In this document: positions 13,932-22,703 of the stretch, one piece after another
Position numbering within the stretch: position 1 is the stretch's first letter
Layout: each line of letters starts with the position of its first letter
Assembly (NCBI GenBank): GCA_045540275.1
Contig: JAZQGX010000096.1
Location: 1-41,634 of the forward strand
Source of the DNA: RGIG8368 sp045540275
Lineage (GTDB): Bacteria > Verrucomicrobiota > Kiritimatiellia > RFP12 > UBA1067
DNA length: 41,634 nt
Reading direction: 5' to 3'
Translations under genes and position numbers: made by a program
The notes under the pieces: model-generated
Told to the model about the DNA's origin: nothing
What the model saw: only the letters and a program-made list of their open reading frames with translations
Databases searched by the model: none

Positions 13932-14702
13932 ATGACTACAGCAAAGGCATCCGCCGCTATCCTTTCGGTGTTGTTACTTGGTGGTTGCGTACCGAATCTG
14001 TACCGCGACACCTTTGTGCCCTCAAGCACGGTGCTTCCCGAAGGCGGTGCCTCTTGCGGAGTCAAAATGCGCATGGCCGATCCCGATTCGGTGCGGCAGC
14101 TTGTTTCGCAGGCGATGAGCGAGGGCTGGATCGTGGTCGGACAGTCCGGCTTCAACGGAATGCACAATCCCTGGAGTAAAGCGATAGATCTGGCTAAAGA
14201 TAAAAAAGCGGATCTGGTAATTCTATGCGAGAATTTCACCAACATGGGCGAGCGCGATGCCATAGCGCTTGATACGGTTTATGTCCATACCTACGAGTTC
14301 GGGAATGTCAATATTTGGCATCGAGGCCGCCATCGCTCTCGCCCGTATTCGGGATTTACCACTACCGCCGTCTCACACGCCCGCCCGATTAAAATCCCCG
14401 TCCGACTCTACGACCAAAGCGCGGTGTTTTTGAAACGTGATTCGGGATCAGGAAAGTTCGGACTGATTTTAAGCTACAAGCCGCGCACCCCCGATGTGCC
14501 AAGCACGGCCCCCGTCGAGGTGAGCGTGGCGGTGGTGGTGAAGAACAGTCCCGCCGCCAGACAGGGAATCGCTCCCGGCGACAAGGTCGTCAACCTCAAC
14601 GGTGTTGCGATCAAGACCTATGCGGATTTGGCAAAGGCGCTGGGAGCGGCAGAGGTTATCCGTTCCGCGCAGACCATCCCGGCGAAAGGAGCTGCGAAAT
14701 GA
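13932..14702 (+). CDS. Putative lipoprotein with a C-terminal PDZ-like domain
   Basis: 256 residues. The signal peptide ends in lipobox LLGG-C19, so the protein should be lipid-anchored. The middle (about residues 45-190) contains a repeated theme of strand and helix (VRQLVSQAMSEGWIVVGQSGF, AIDLAKDKKADLVILCENF) that I do not recognise. Residues about 198-240 look like a PDZ domain: VVKNSPAARQGIAPGDKVVNLNGVAI, as in HtrA or S41 peptidases. No protease residues are seen, so it is more likely a binding or scaffold protein. The gene follows yidC by 10 bases and overlaps the next lipoprotein gene by four, so it appears to be part of the yidC operon. Confidence 0.78.
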   Translation: MTTAKASAAILSVLLLGGCVPNLYRDTFVPSSTVLPEGGASCGVKMRMADPDSVRQLVSQAMSEGWIVVGQSGFNGMHNPWSKAIDLAKDKKADLVILCENFTNMGERDAIALDTVYVHTYEFGNVNIWHRGRHRSRPYSGFTTTAVSHARPIKIPVRLYDQSAVFLKRDSGSGKFGLILSYKPRTPDVPSTAPVEVSVAVVVKNSPAARQGIAPGDKVVNLNGVAIKTYADLAKALGAAEVIRSAQTIPAKGAAK

Positions 14703-15292
14703 AAAATTTTGCAATGGCATTGCTCGCATCAGTTCTGGCCTCCGGCTGCGTGATGGTGGATTTGGGTTATACCGCCAACGAAGATGTTCGCCGTCATGCG
14801 GTTAGTACTCCGCAAAAGGTTGATATTACCTATTCAGTCTCGTTCGATCAGCTACGCGGCGATTTTATCGCATCGCCGCAGAAAAAAGACATCATTGAGG
14901 CGCTTCGCGACAAATTGGCGGAAACGGGACTGTTCCGTTCGGTCAGCTATTCCGAGAATCCGACCGATTACCATGTGATGTTCAAGTTCTTTCTCTGGGG
15001 AGAGCTTGAAAAGGATTCGCAGGACTTGACGTTTGCCTCCATTGCCCTCGGTTGCGCTATCCCCATCTGGCAGGATATGTACTTTGACGGTTCCGCCCAG
15101 CTGTATCTGAAAAACATTCAAGTTGCTTCATCCGCGCATGCCGAGGTTTTGCGCAATTTCGTCTGGCTGCCATGTTTGCCGTTCGGTTGCATCTGGAATG
15201 CATGGACGGGGTGGTCGATGGTCGGCGACGGCGTACTCAACGCTCTGATCAACGACATCTCCGGAGAACACTCCCGCAGATTCTTGCGTTGA
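14699..15292 (+). CDS. Putative lipoprotein of unknown function
   Basis: 197 residues. The lipobox is LASG-C17 after a short hydrophobic signal. The body includes DIIEALRDKLAETGLFRSVSYSENPTDYHVMFKF, a helix-then-strand pattern resembling domains that collect small subunits at the envelope, and a C-terminal hydrophobic/aromatic stretch (VWLPCLPFGCIWNAWTGWSMVGDGV) that may sit in or on a membrane. I do not recognise the family. The ATGA overlap with the preceding lipoprotein suggests equimolar synthesis and a joint role. It ends 14 bases before the convergent SNF2 gene. Confidence 0.75.
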   Translation: MKNFAMALLASVLASGCVMVDLGYTANEDVRRHAVSTPQKVDITYSVSFDQLRGDFIASPQKKDIIEALRDKLAETGLFRSVSYSENPTDYHVMFKFFLWGELEKDSQDLTFASIALGCAIPIWQDMYFDGSAQLYLKNIQVASSAHAEVLRNFVWLPCLPFGCIWNAWTGWSMVGDGVLNALINDISGEHSRRFLR

Positions 15293-15306
15293 TCGGTTTT
15301 GTTCCG

Positions 15307-18300
15307 CTACAGGTCGATAAGACGCTTGATGTCGTCGTAGGTCAACTTGGAAAGTACGGCACCGTCAGAGGCATTGACCGTGGCGTCGATCAGTTCCTGT
15401 TTTCGTCGCTGCATCTCCAGCACTCGCTCTTCAATTGAATCAGCGGTTATCATCTTGATGCTGTAGACGGTGCGTTTCTGCCCGATTCGGTGGGCGCGGT
15501 CGGTCGCCTGGTCTTCCACGGCGGGATTCCACCAAGGGTCAAAGTGTATCACTACATCGGCGCCCGTCAGATTCAGCCCGGTGCCGCCGGCTTTCAAGCT
15601 AATCAGAAAAATCGGAATGGACGAGTCCAGATTGAACATCTGACATTGTTCAAGCCGGTTTGAGGTCTGTCCGTCAAGGTAGCAGTATTTTACGCCGCGC
15701 TCCTCCAGTTCGCCGCGGATGATGCTCAGCATCGAGACGAATTGGCTGAAGACTAGTATCCGGTGGCCGCCCGCCATCGCATTTCCGACAATCTCGAAAA
15801 ATGCCTCGAGTTTTTCCGAAGGTGCTTCGCCAGGAATTTTTTTGCGGTCTTTTATCAGATTGAGATGACAGCAGGTCTGCCGCATCTGCGTCAACAGCGC
15901 CAGAATCTCAAAACGCGAAGCGTCAAAGCCCTTGGCTCCCACCAGATCTTTGATTTTGGAGCGGCATTCGCCGAGTAGCTGGTCGTAGTAACGCTTCTGG
16001 TCGGGCGACATGCCGCAGTATTGAATCTGGACGATTTTGTCGGGAAGATCCTTGGCGACATCCTTCTTGATTCTGCGCAGCAGGAACGGATGCAGCTTGC
16101 GGCGGAGTTTGTCCTGCACCGCCGCGTCGCCGCCCAACGCCGGATCTGACAGCGGATCTTCGTAGTTTATCCTGAATTCGTCGTGATTTCCAAGATAGTC
16201 CGGCATCAGAAAATCCATAATCGACCAGATGTCGGAGACGCTGTTCTCAATCGGAGTGCCGGTGAGAACAAGCTTGCTGTCGGCATGCAGCTGTTTTACC
16301 GCTTTTGCATTCTGCGTGGTTCTGTTCTTTATGTGCTGCGCCTCATCGAGAACGATCGCCGAAAACCGGCATCCGTCATAATACTCCAAATCGCGCCGGA
16401 TCAGCGCATAGGAGGTGATGACCAGGTCGCTGTTCCCAATCATGGCGAAAAGCTTGTCCCGTTTGGGACCGTTGATAACCAGGCGTTTCATGTGGGGCAC
16501 GAATTTTTCAGCTTCGTGATTCCAGTTCTGTACCAAACTGGTCGGGCAGATCACCAGCGCAGGTTTGCCGCGAGCCTCCTCCCGGACGCGTTCAAGACTC
16601 AACCAAGTGAGAGTCTGCAGCGTTTTACCGAGCCCCATCTCATCGGCGAGCAGTCCGTTCATGCCGGAACATTCCAGAAAGCGCATCCAGTAGACGCCGT
16701 CTTTCTGATATGGACGGAGAATGCCCTCCAGCCTCTCGCCGAGCGGTACTTCTTTGATTTTCAGATTTTTGTCGCGATTGACGAGTCGCGCCCGGTTCTG
16801 CCAGGAAGGGGTGATTTCCAGATCAATGCCGTCCATTTCTGTAAGCGAGGCATGAACGAACGGGGCATAGATCTGCGGCATCCGAAAATATCCGGGGCGC
16901 TCGCTCTGGCGGCAGCGGCAGTCGTTGAATATACTGCGCATGTTTTCAACCGCTTCGGAATCGAAGAAGTATGTGCGCCCGTTGAGCTTCAGAAAACCGT
17001 CGCCGCGATTTACCGCCACCTGCACGTCTGAAGCGTTCAGCGATCCTTCGCCGGATGCGTCAAAGGAGAATCCGACTTCAAACGAACGCTCATCGACGGC
17101 ATCGATGTTGACCACCGGGGTGATAACCGGAGTGGAGTCCATTAACTTTTCAAGTGACGGCGAAAAGGTGAATTTCCACCCCTCGCGCCCGAGCGCGGGC
17201 ATGTCTTTGCCGAGGAATGTGAGCACTCGCCGCGGTTCGGTGATAAACAACCGTCCGTCCTGATCGCTGTGGAAGCCCCGCTTGTTCAGCAGCTTTAGCC
17301 GCGCTGCACGCTCTGCTTCGCGGTGGCGCGTGCGATAGCGCATGATGTTGTCGGGATCGGGAATCGCCACTTCCTCCGGGACGGATTCTTTGGCCCCTAC
17401 CGGAATCTTATTCGAGCCGTACTCGGCGTACAGAACCGCTTGGATGGAAGCCGCGGTCCCCTTCAAATCCAGAATGAATCTCGGTACGATAGGCACGCAT
17501 TCAAAAAGGCTCTCCCGTATCTGCATGATCGTCGGAAACACTCTTCGCAGCGTGGGAAGGTCCCGCCGGATGAAGGGTATGACCCGTTCCCGGGGAATTA
17601 TCTCGTCTTGCTGGTAAATGGAATGGTAGGGCGGCGGCAGGATGTTTCGAAGCCTCATTATCTTCCCGGCATGGGTAACCACGCCGCTTCGGCCGCAGAC
17701 GAGGAATTTCGGCCGTTCTCCTTCTTCTCCACCCGGAATTTCAGCCTTGGGATGGAGGGAAAGTTCGCCGGTGCTTTCGTCGATGTCGACCATGAGTGCG
17801 GATGGAACCGGTTCGCGGACCGTACGCCATTCTTCTTTTCCCCCCGCCACGATTCTTGCACCTTTGGCGCAGATCAATATTGTAATAAAATCGGATTGTG
17901 ATAATTTGATCTGAGCAGGAGGCGCCCCTTCACAAATGTCTTCCAGCAGCGAAAGCAATTCCTCGTTTTCATCGCTCAGCTTAATGCCTTGCGCCGCCGG
18001 AAGCTGTGAAGGCGACAACGGTGCCGTGCCGTTTTCGGGAAGAAAGAACAGCCCGACCGGTATCGTATTGGCGTTCTGAAACTCGTCACGCCAGTTTGCG
18101 GTAAGCGACAGGCAGATTTTTACGGCGAGCCCCTTGGGCGAGCGCTTGACATATTGGCCGCTGCGTGACACCTCTTCCATGTGCTTTGCGTGCCGCAGCT
18201 CTTCGCGGTAACGCCGTTCGCGCTCGGGATCGGCATGGCGTTTCATCAGCGCAATGCCCAGCGCCACCACATGGCGGCAGATCATTCCCGAGTTGCGGTT

Positions 18301-18519
18301 GGCGGGGCAGGGACAGCGCGATTCGATGAAGCCGCCGGGCATAACTTTGAAACCGGTGGATATTTCCGATGCGTCGTCCCGGAGAATCACGCCGGTGACG
18401 ACGTCGCCGTTGATGTCGGCGCGATGCACCGCTCCGCGCTTTTCGTCGGCCTTCGCCTGCTCGTAAACCTCCTGGCCCCCCCAGGAAATCAATTGCTGCT
18501 GGGTAAAGCGAATCATCAT
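15307..18519 (-). CDS. SWIM zinc finger and SNF2-family helicase
   Basis: 1070 residues. An N-terminal SWIM zinc finger has C69, C71, C81 and H83 (CxC...CxH). A long central region (about 90-600) of unknown fold follows. The SNF2 ATPase core begins at about residue 605 (LRPYQKDGVYWMRFL). Walker A is ADEMGLGKT (about 627-634), motif II is LDEAQHIKN (about 725), then LVLTGTPIENS, FLLRRIKKDV, and the C-terminal RecA lobe with ILVFSQFVSML and DRAHRIGQKRTV (about 1011). Such bacterial SNF2 proteins translocate on duplex DNA and may remodel protein-DNA complexes, for example stalled RNA polymerase. ATG at 18519 or 18516 could start it. It is last in the ispD-led run, two bases after the Minf_1886-like gene ends. 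Confidence 0.92.
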   Translation of the reverse strand: MMIRFTQQQLISWGGQEVYEQAKADEKRGAVHRADINGDVVTGVILRDDASEISTGFKVMPGGFIESRCPCPANRNSGMICRHVVALGIALMKRHADPERERRYREELRHAKHMEEVSRSGQYVKRSPKGLAVKICLSLTANWRDEFQNANTIPVGLFFLPENGTAPLSPSQLPAAQGIKLSDENEELLSLLEDICEGAPPAQIKLSQSDFITILICAKGARIVAGGKEEWRTVREPVPSALMVDIDESTGELSLHPKAEIPGGEEGERPKFLVCGRSGVVTHAGKIMRLRNILPPPYHSIYQQDEIIPRERVIPFIRRDLPTLRRVFPTIMQIRESLFECVPIVPRFILDLKGTAASIQAVLYAEYGSNKIPVGAKESVPEEVAIPDPDNIMRYRTRHREAERAARLKLLNKRGFHSDQDGRLFITEPRRVLTFLGKDMPALGREGWKFTFSPSLEKLMDSTPVITPVVNIDAVDERSFEVGFSFDASGEGSLNASDVQVAVNRGDGFLKLNGRTYFFDSEAVENMRSIFNDCRCRQSERPGYFRMPQIYAPFVHASLTEMDGIDLEITPSWQNRARLVNRDKNLKIKEVPLGERLEGILRPYQKDGVYWMRFLECSGMNGLLADEMGLGKTLQTLTWLSLERVREEARGKPALVICPTSLVQNWNHEAEKFVPHMKRLVINGPKRDKLFAMIGNSDLVITSYALIRRDLEYYDGCRFSAIVLDEAQHIKNRTTQNAKAVKQLHADSKLVLTGTPIENSVSDIWSIMDFLMPDYLGNHDEFRINYEDPLSDPALGGDAAVQDKLRRKLHPFLLRRIKKDVAKDLPDKIVQIQYCGMSPDQKRYYDQLLGECRSKIKDLVGAKGFDASRFEILALLTQMRQTCCHLNLIKDRKKIPGEAPSEKLEAFFEIVGNAMAGGHRILVFSQFVSMLSIIRGELEERGVKYCYLDGQTSNRLEQCQMFNLDSSIPIFLISLKAGGTGLNLTGADVVIHFDPWWNPAVEDQATDRAHRIGQKRTVYSIKMITADSIEERVLEMQRRKQELIDATVNASDGAVLSKLTYDDIKRLIDL

Positions 18520-18520
18520 C

Positions 18521-18907
18521 TCATTCCGGTTCGTATGGTTTTACGAAACTTTCATGGAAATCAAATACGCCCTCGAACGCTTCATAGGCATCGTTTTCTT
18601 CTCGTATCAGAATTTTTTCATCCACCAGATTGCGCACCATCTCTCCAATGTCGCAGGTAGACCTGATTCCCCATTCCTCAAGAACCGTGGCCGCCATCGG
18701 CCCGAACGTCTCCAGCGCATTAGACTTGACCGCTTCGCAAATGTCGGCCGCCTTTAGGTGACGATCTGCCGTCTGTCGTCTCTTGCCCGATGTATAGCGG
18801 AAGCACTCCATGAGAAATGTATAAGCGTCGGCCTCGTAACTGGGATTGCGTTTCCGTATATTGCTCACCTTCACTCTGAAATCGTCATCCATCGCCAGCT
18901 CCGTCAT
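18521..18907 (-). CDS. Minf_1886-like conserved protein
   Basis: 128 residues. The pattern YEADAYTFLMECFRYTSGKR, then a basic RHLKAADICEAVKSNALETFGPMAATVLEEWGI, GEMVRNLVDEKIL and a closing FEGVFDFHESFV agrees with what I know of the Minf_1886 family, a short protein common in Verrucomicrobiota and Planctomycetota with no assigned function. The family match is from memory of the motif order (AY.F, FG.MA..VLE.WGI, F.DVFDF). It overlaps the acyl carrier protein stop by four bases (ATGA) and the SNF2 gene follows immediately. Confidence 0.72.
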   Translation of the reverse strand: MTELAMDDDFRVKVSNIRKRNPSYEADAYTFLMECFRYTSGKRRQTADRHLKAADICEAVKSNALETFGPMAATVLEEWGIRSTCDIGEMVRNLVDEKILIREENDAYEAFEGVFDFHESFVKPYEPE

Positions 18908-19167
18908 TGCTTTAGGGCAAGGTGTTCTTTGACAAAGTCGCGCAACGAGGCGACGGTGCGGAACCGTTTTATGTCAAAGGTTTCGTCGGCAAGGGATATT
19001 CCGAACTCCTCCTCGACTCCGACGGCCAGTTCAAGCAGACATACCGAGTCAATGCCGCACGCCTCCACCAGCGGAACATCGTTGCCGATGGTTTCAGGGG
19101 CGAGTTTGAGAAATAAGCGGTCGGCAATCATCGTCTTGAGACGAGTTTCAATTTCCTGATCGGTCAT
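18904..19167 (-). CDS. Acyl carrier protein-like protein
   Basis: 87 residues when started at ATG 19167, which has AGGAAGG about ten bases upstream; ATG 19176 is possible but sits too close to that site. The fold is the four-helix carrier type, with the phosphopantetheine serine in ACGIDSVCLLELAVGVEEEFGI (canonical G-x-DS-h-x-x-x-E). It can therefore carry an acyl or other thioester. No ketosynthase or adenylation gene is near, so it is probably a dedicated carrier and not the fatty-acid ACP. It overlaps the preceding unknown gene by 20 bases and the next gene by four. Confidence 0.85.
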   Translation of the reverse strand: MTDQEIETRLKTMIADRLFLKLAPETIGNDVPLVEACGIDSVCLLELAVGVEEEFGISLADETFDIKRFRTVASLRDFVKEHLALKQ

Positions 19168-20263
19168 CTTTGGCATCCTTCCTGTTTTTCTTTTCCGGCT
19201 CGTTGCGTCTGCCGTTGTCCCCGTTCGTGCAGAAGCTTTGCGTCAGCATCGCCGTCGCCTGCTGGAGATTCTCCAAGTGCTGATGAAAGACCAGTTTGAA
19301 AGGGCGCTCCAGACAGAACGGACGCATGAACGAGTGAAACCGCTCCGTGCAGACATGGATTTCCGCCGGGCATCCGCCGATGTCTTTGAGAAGTTTGAGC
19401 AAAATCGCAGGGAGCGAATTCCACAGCTCTTCAATCCCTCTGTCGCCGGAGATCGGCGAGCATGAAGCAATGCTTTTCTTTTCGCCGTTGACCGCCATTA
19501 AAACGTATTTCAGAGGTTCGCGTTTCCCGATTCCGTAGCAGTGAAGCGGAAGGAACCTGAAATCCATCTCGAGTTTGGCATCGGTCATGGGGAGGCGTTC
19601 GAACTCTTTTCTGATTTCTTCGGGAACGAACACTGAAAAACTAGGCTGGGGAAGCTTGGGTTTTTCCAGCGTTCCGTCCCGCCATTCCCCGTCTTCATCC
19701 TGCTGGCGCATGAAAATGCCGTAGGGCAGATTCCTTGTAAGCATCTCCCCATCATCTTCCAGACGCAGTAAAATCCCCAGAGTCTGATAGAGCAGCTGTT
19801 CCATTTTTTCGCAGTCGTCGATATCGGGCTGCCATGGTGTCATGCCGGGACGGATGGAGCGGACGAGCGGCCGGACCGGTTGCTTTGCACCGGTGGGGCG
19901 CCCGAGTGTTTTGAGCAGTTCCAATTCGCCGGGGAAAGCCATTTCGCCCCTGGTGAAATGCAGCTCGAGCATGTTCAGCTCAAGAAGCCAGCCGGGGACG
20001 GGGGGATTGCCGGGCTTGGAATATTCGACCATCTTCGACAGTTCCCGCCAGCCGCGCAGATATCGCAGAACCTGCATGCGGGACGCGGTTTCCCCGAAAA
20101 GCATAAACCAGGGCTCTTTATCCTCGTGCAGTTTGATGGCGACGATCTCCTTGTCGCTTTCGGCGATTTTCGGCAACAGCGGAAAAATTTTCTCGCCCAG
20201 CGTAATCAGGCGCTCCAGTCTCGACAACGCATTTTTTGTAAGGTTTACGTTTCCTACTTTCAT
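19148..20263 (-). CDS. Conserved protein of unknown function, DUF6930/DUF7309-like
   Basis: 371 residues, mostly soluble. The start at ATG 20263 is set by the ATGA overlap with tlyA; the frame extends upstream only inside tlyA. The N-terminal half has KEIVAIKLHEDKEPWFMLFGETASRMQVLRYLRGW, a strand-rich module. The C-terminal half includes LPLHCYGIGKREPLKYVLMAV, ELWNSLPAILLKLLKDIGGCPAEIHVCTERFHSFMRPFC and a late HQHLENLQQATAML. The pattern of a beta strand after 'GG.P..I.V', then a long helix ending near Leu-Ala, recalls DUF6930/DUF7309 proteins, but this is from memory. The C-terminal tail is Arg/Asn/Lys-rich and disordered. No catalytic motif is seen. Confidence 0.65.
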   Translation of the reverse strand: MKVGNVNLTKNALSRLERLITLGEKIFPLLPKIAESDKEIVAIKLHEDKEPWFMLFGETASRMQVLRYLRGWRELSKMVEYSKPGNPPVPGWLLELNMLELHFTRGEMAFPGELELLKTLGRPTGAKQPVRPLVRSIRPGMTPWQPDIDDCEKMEQLLYQTLGILLRLEDDGEMLTRNLPYGIFMRQQDEDGEWRDGTLEKPKLPQPSFSVFVPEEIRKEFERLPMTDAKLEMDFRFLPLHCYGIGKREPLKYVLMAVNGEKKSIASCSPISGDRGIEELWNSLPAILLKLLKDIGGCPAEIHVCTERFHSFMRPFCLERPFKLVFHQHLENLQQATAMLTQSFCTNGDNGRRNEPEKKNRKDAKDDRSGN

Positions 20264-21018
20264 GGATTTCGGTCTCCCATGTCGCATACTTTTCCCCAAT
20301 ATGCCAGAAATTCGACGTTGCCCTCTGGACCCAGTAGCGGCGAGGTCTCGCACCCGAGCCACCGGAGCTTCAGTTCGCCGGTCCCAAAGTTGCGAATGTC
20401 TTCGACCACCGCTTCTCGCACCGCGGGATCGCGTACCACGCCGCCGGGGACATTTTCGCGACCCGCCTCGAATTGAGGTTTAATCAGCGAAACGATTCTT
20501 GCTCCAACCGGCAGCACATCGGCAATGCGCGGCAGAATCAGCTTCAGCGAAATGAACGAGACATCGGTAACCCCTACCTCCGGTTGCTCCGGAAGATCTT
20601 CCGGCTTCAGAAATCTCGCGTTGAAGCTCTCCATGACGTGAATGCGCGGATCCTGTCTGAGTTTCCAGTGCAGCTGCCCCTTGCCGACATCGATGCAGAT
20701 AACGCGCTTTGCGCCATGCTGCAGCATGCAATCGGTAAAACCGCCGGTGGATGAGCCAACGTCCATGCAGACCTTGCCCTCGACGGAAAAAGAGGGGAAT
20801 GCTCGAAAGGCACCTTCGAGCTTTTCGCCGCCGCGACTGACAAAACGCTGTTTCTCCGCAACTTCAAGCGTCACGTCTTCTGGCCACTTGTGCCCGGCTT
20901 TGGTCTCGACCTGTCCGTTGACTCTCACTTCTCCGGCCATAATCATGCGCTGCGCCTTTTCACGGCTTTCGGCAAGTTGGGCCGCAACCAGCAGGTTGTC
21001 CAGACGTTCCTTCTTCAT
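20260..21018 (-). CDS. tlyA: TlyA-family rRNA 2'-O-methyltransferase
   Basis: 252 residues. The N-terminal S4 RNA-binding domain is ERLDNLLVAAQLAESREKAQRMIMAGEVRVNGQ. An FtsJ-like Rossmann methyltransferase follows, with SAM-binding VCMDVGSSTGGFTDCMLQHGA, then VICIDVGKGQL, TDVSFISLKLILP and SLIKPQFEAGRENV. TlyA methylates cytidine 2'-OH in 16S and 23S rRNA. The ATG at 21018 is chosen because AAAGGAG lies just upstream; a longer frame would begin at 21036 and absorb that site. It overlaps the ispH stop by four bases (ATGA). Confidence 0.92.
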   Translation of the reverse strand: MKKERLDNLLVAAQLAESREKAQRMIMAGEVRVNGQVETKAGHKWPEDVTLEVAEKQRFVSRGGEKLEGAFRAFPSFSVEGKVCMDVGSSTGGFTDCMLQHGAKRVICIDVGKGQLHWKLRQDPRIHVMESFNARFLKPEDLPEQPEVGVTDVSFISLKLILPRIADVLPVGARIVSLIKPQFEAGRENVPGGVVRDPAVREAVVEDIRNFGTGELKLRWLGCETSPLLGPEGNVEFLAYWGKVCDMGDRNP

Positions 21019-21938
21019 CGCCGCTCCTTTGCGCACGCTTCGTTCTCGACGAGGGTGTAACCGAATTTATGAACCAGCAGACGGACGATGCTTGAGAGGA
21101 ACTCTTCCGGAGTGGATGCCCCGCTGGTAATGCCTAGGTCTGTATCGATGGTTTCCATAACCGGATTCAGCTCCTCGACCGATGAGACCAAATGCGCTCT
21201 TGCTCCCGCATTGCGCGCGGTTTCCGCCAGTCGTAGCGTGTTGGAGGAGTTTATCGATCCCAGAACGATGATGTTCTGCACTTCGTCCGCCAGTTTGCGC
21301 ACCGCCTCCTGCCGATCTTTCGTGGCGTAACAGACACCCGCCGCCTCCGAGGTTTCCAGCTCGGGGATCTTCTTTTTGAGCAAATTGCAGATGGCGGCGA
21401 CTTTTCCCGCCTCCATGGTGGTCTGCGAGACAACGGTGGTTTTCCCCGGACTGGGATTGAGCGCGGCGGCCTCTTCCTCCGATTCAACCACCACCACGCC
21501 ATCGGCCTCTCCGCAAATACCCACGACCTCATCATGGTCGCGATGACCGATGCAGATAACGTTGTGCTTCTGCGCGGCGCTTCGACGGACCGTCTCGTGC
21601 ACGCGGTTGACAAAGGGGCAGGTGGCGTCGATGCATTCAATGTCCCGTTCGGCCGCGGCGAGCCTCACCGCGGGAGAGACTCCGTGTGCCGAAAACAGAA
21701 GCTTGCCGCCCGAAGGAACCTCGTCCACGGTTTTGACAAAAACCATTCCTCGCCGGGAGAGCGCGTCCGCAATCTGCCGGTTGTGGACGATTTCATGTAG
21801 GCAGAAAACGGGGTGGTGGGGACTGGACAGTACGAGGTCTGCGGTTTTCACGGCGCGGGCCACGCCCGAGCAGAAACCGTGAGGCTCGGCAATGATAAGG
21901 CGCTTGCCGCCGGTGCTAGGTGTTGAATTCAAGGCCAT
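21015..21938 (-). CDS. ispH: 4-hydroxy-3-methylbut-2-enyl diphosphate reductase
   Basis: 307 residues, the last MEP-pathway enzyme, reducing HMBPP to IPP and DMAPP with a [4Fe-4S] cluster. The three cluster cysteines are visible: C23 in EPHGFCSGVARAV, one in IDATCPFVNRVH, and one in AAGVCYATKDRQ. HEIVHNRQ, the central TTVVSQTTM and the late LGITSGASTPEEF also match. It lies in the same run as ispD with a metallophosphatase between them, the gap to that gene being three bases. Confidence 0.96.
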   Translation of the reverse strand: MALNSTPSTGGKRLIIAEPHGFCSGVARAVKTADLVLSSPHHPVFCLHEIVHNRQIADALSRRGMVFVKTVDEVPSGGKLLFSAHGVSPAVRLAAAERDIECIDATCPFVNRVHETVRRSAAQKHNVICIGHRDHDEVVGICGEADGVVVVESEEEAAALNPSPGKTTVVSQTTMEAGKVAAICNLLKKKIPELETSEAAGVCYATKDRQEAVRKLADEVQNIIVLGSINSSNTLRLAETARNAGARAHLVSSVEELNPVMETIDTDLGITSGASTPEEFLSSIVRLLVHKFGYTLVENEACAKERR

Positions 21939-21941
21939 TGC

Positions 21942-22688
21942 CTATCTCCCCAGCGCCAGACGCTGGGCCAGACGTTCGGGAAGTCCGGCATCCAGAACCT
22001 GACGCTGCGCGGCGGCGATGTCGTATTCAACGCGGACAAACTCCACAACCTTGCTCTTGTGGTCGTAAATGGCATAGGAACTGCGCGGATCGCCGTCGCG
22101 AGGCTGTCCGACGCTGCCGACGTTTATGAAATAGCGTTTGCCGAATTCAAGCTTAATGCTTCCGCCTGTCTCTTTGGGGTCCAAACGGGTGATGCCGTTG
22201 TGCTTCATGTAGATGATGGGCACGTGCGTGTGGCCATGGAAGCAGAGCTGGACGGTTTGATAGCTGAAGCTTGCCTCGGCGGACAGGGCGTCGAAAACGT
22301 AGCCCCAGTCGCTCGGGGTGTCAAGCGTGCCGTGCACCACCTGGAACGCGCCGAGGAGGGTTTTTTCCAGCGGCAGGTTCCGAAGCCACTTCTGGTCGTT
22401 CTCGCCCAGTTGGCGGCGTGTCCACTCGATGACGCTTGCCGCCAGCGGCTGAAAATCGTCCAGGCAGACGTCCGGACTTGAACAGTAGTGGTCGTGGTTG
22501 CCTCTGATCGTCAGACATCCGAGCTCTCTTATGCGCTGGATGCATTTGACGGGAGCGGCATTGTAACCGACTACATCGCCGACGCAAAGGAAATCCGTAA
22601 CTCCGCGCGAACGTGCATCCTCAAGCACGGCGTCGAGAGCGATGATGTTCGAATGTATGTCTCCGAAGATGGCGAATTTCTTTTCCAT
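21942..22688 (-). CDS. Calcineurin-like metallophosphatase
   Basis: 248 residues. The dimetal motifs appear in order: FGDIHSN (about residues 8-14), VGDVVGY, RGNHDHY, VVHGT and FHGHTH. These are typical of YfcE/MJ0936-type phosphodiesterases in this superfamily. A late KRYFINVGSVGQPRDGDPRSSYAIYD is also typical. The substrate is not evident; being between ispD and ispH could mean a link to isoprenoid phosphate turnover, but the whole region is compact and the position may be accidental. The start is set by GGAACG upstream and a 15-base gap after ispD. Confidence 0.88.
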   Translation of the reverse strand: MEKKFAIFGDIHSNIIALDAVLEDARSRGVTDFLCVGDVVGYNAAPVKCIQRIRELGCLTIRGNHDHYCSSPDVCLDDFQPLAASVIEWTRRQLGENDQKWLRNLPLEKTLLGAFQVVHGTLDTPSDWGYVFDALSAEASFSYQTVQLCFHGHTHVPIIYMKHNGITRLDPKETGGSIKLEFGKRYFINVGSVGQPRDGDPRSSYAIYDHKSKVVEFVRVEYDIAAAQRQVLDAGLPERLAQRLALGR

Positions 22689-22703
22689 TGGCGAAACGTT
22701 CCT

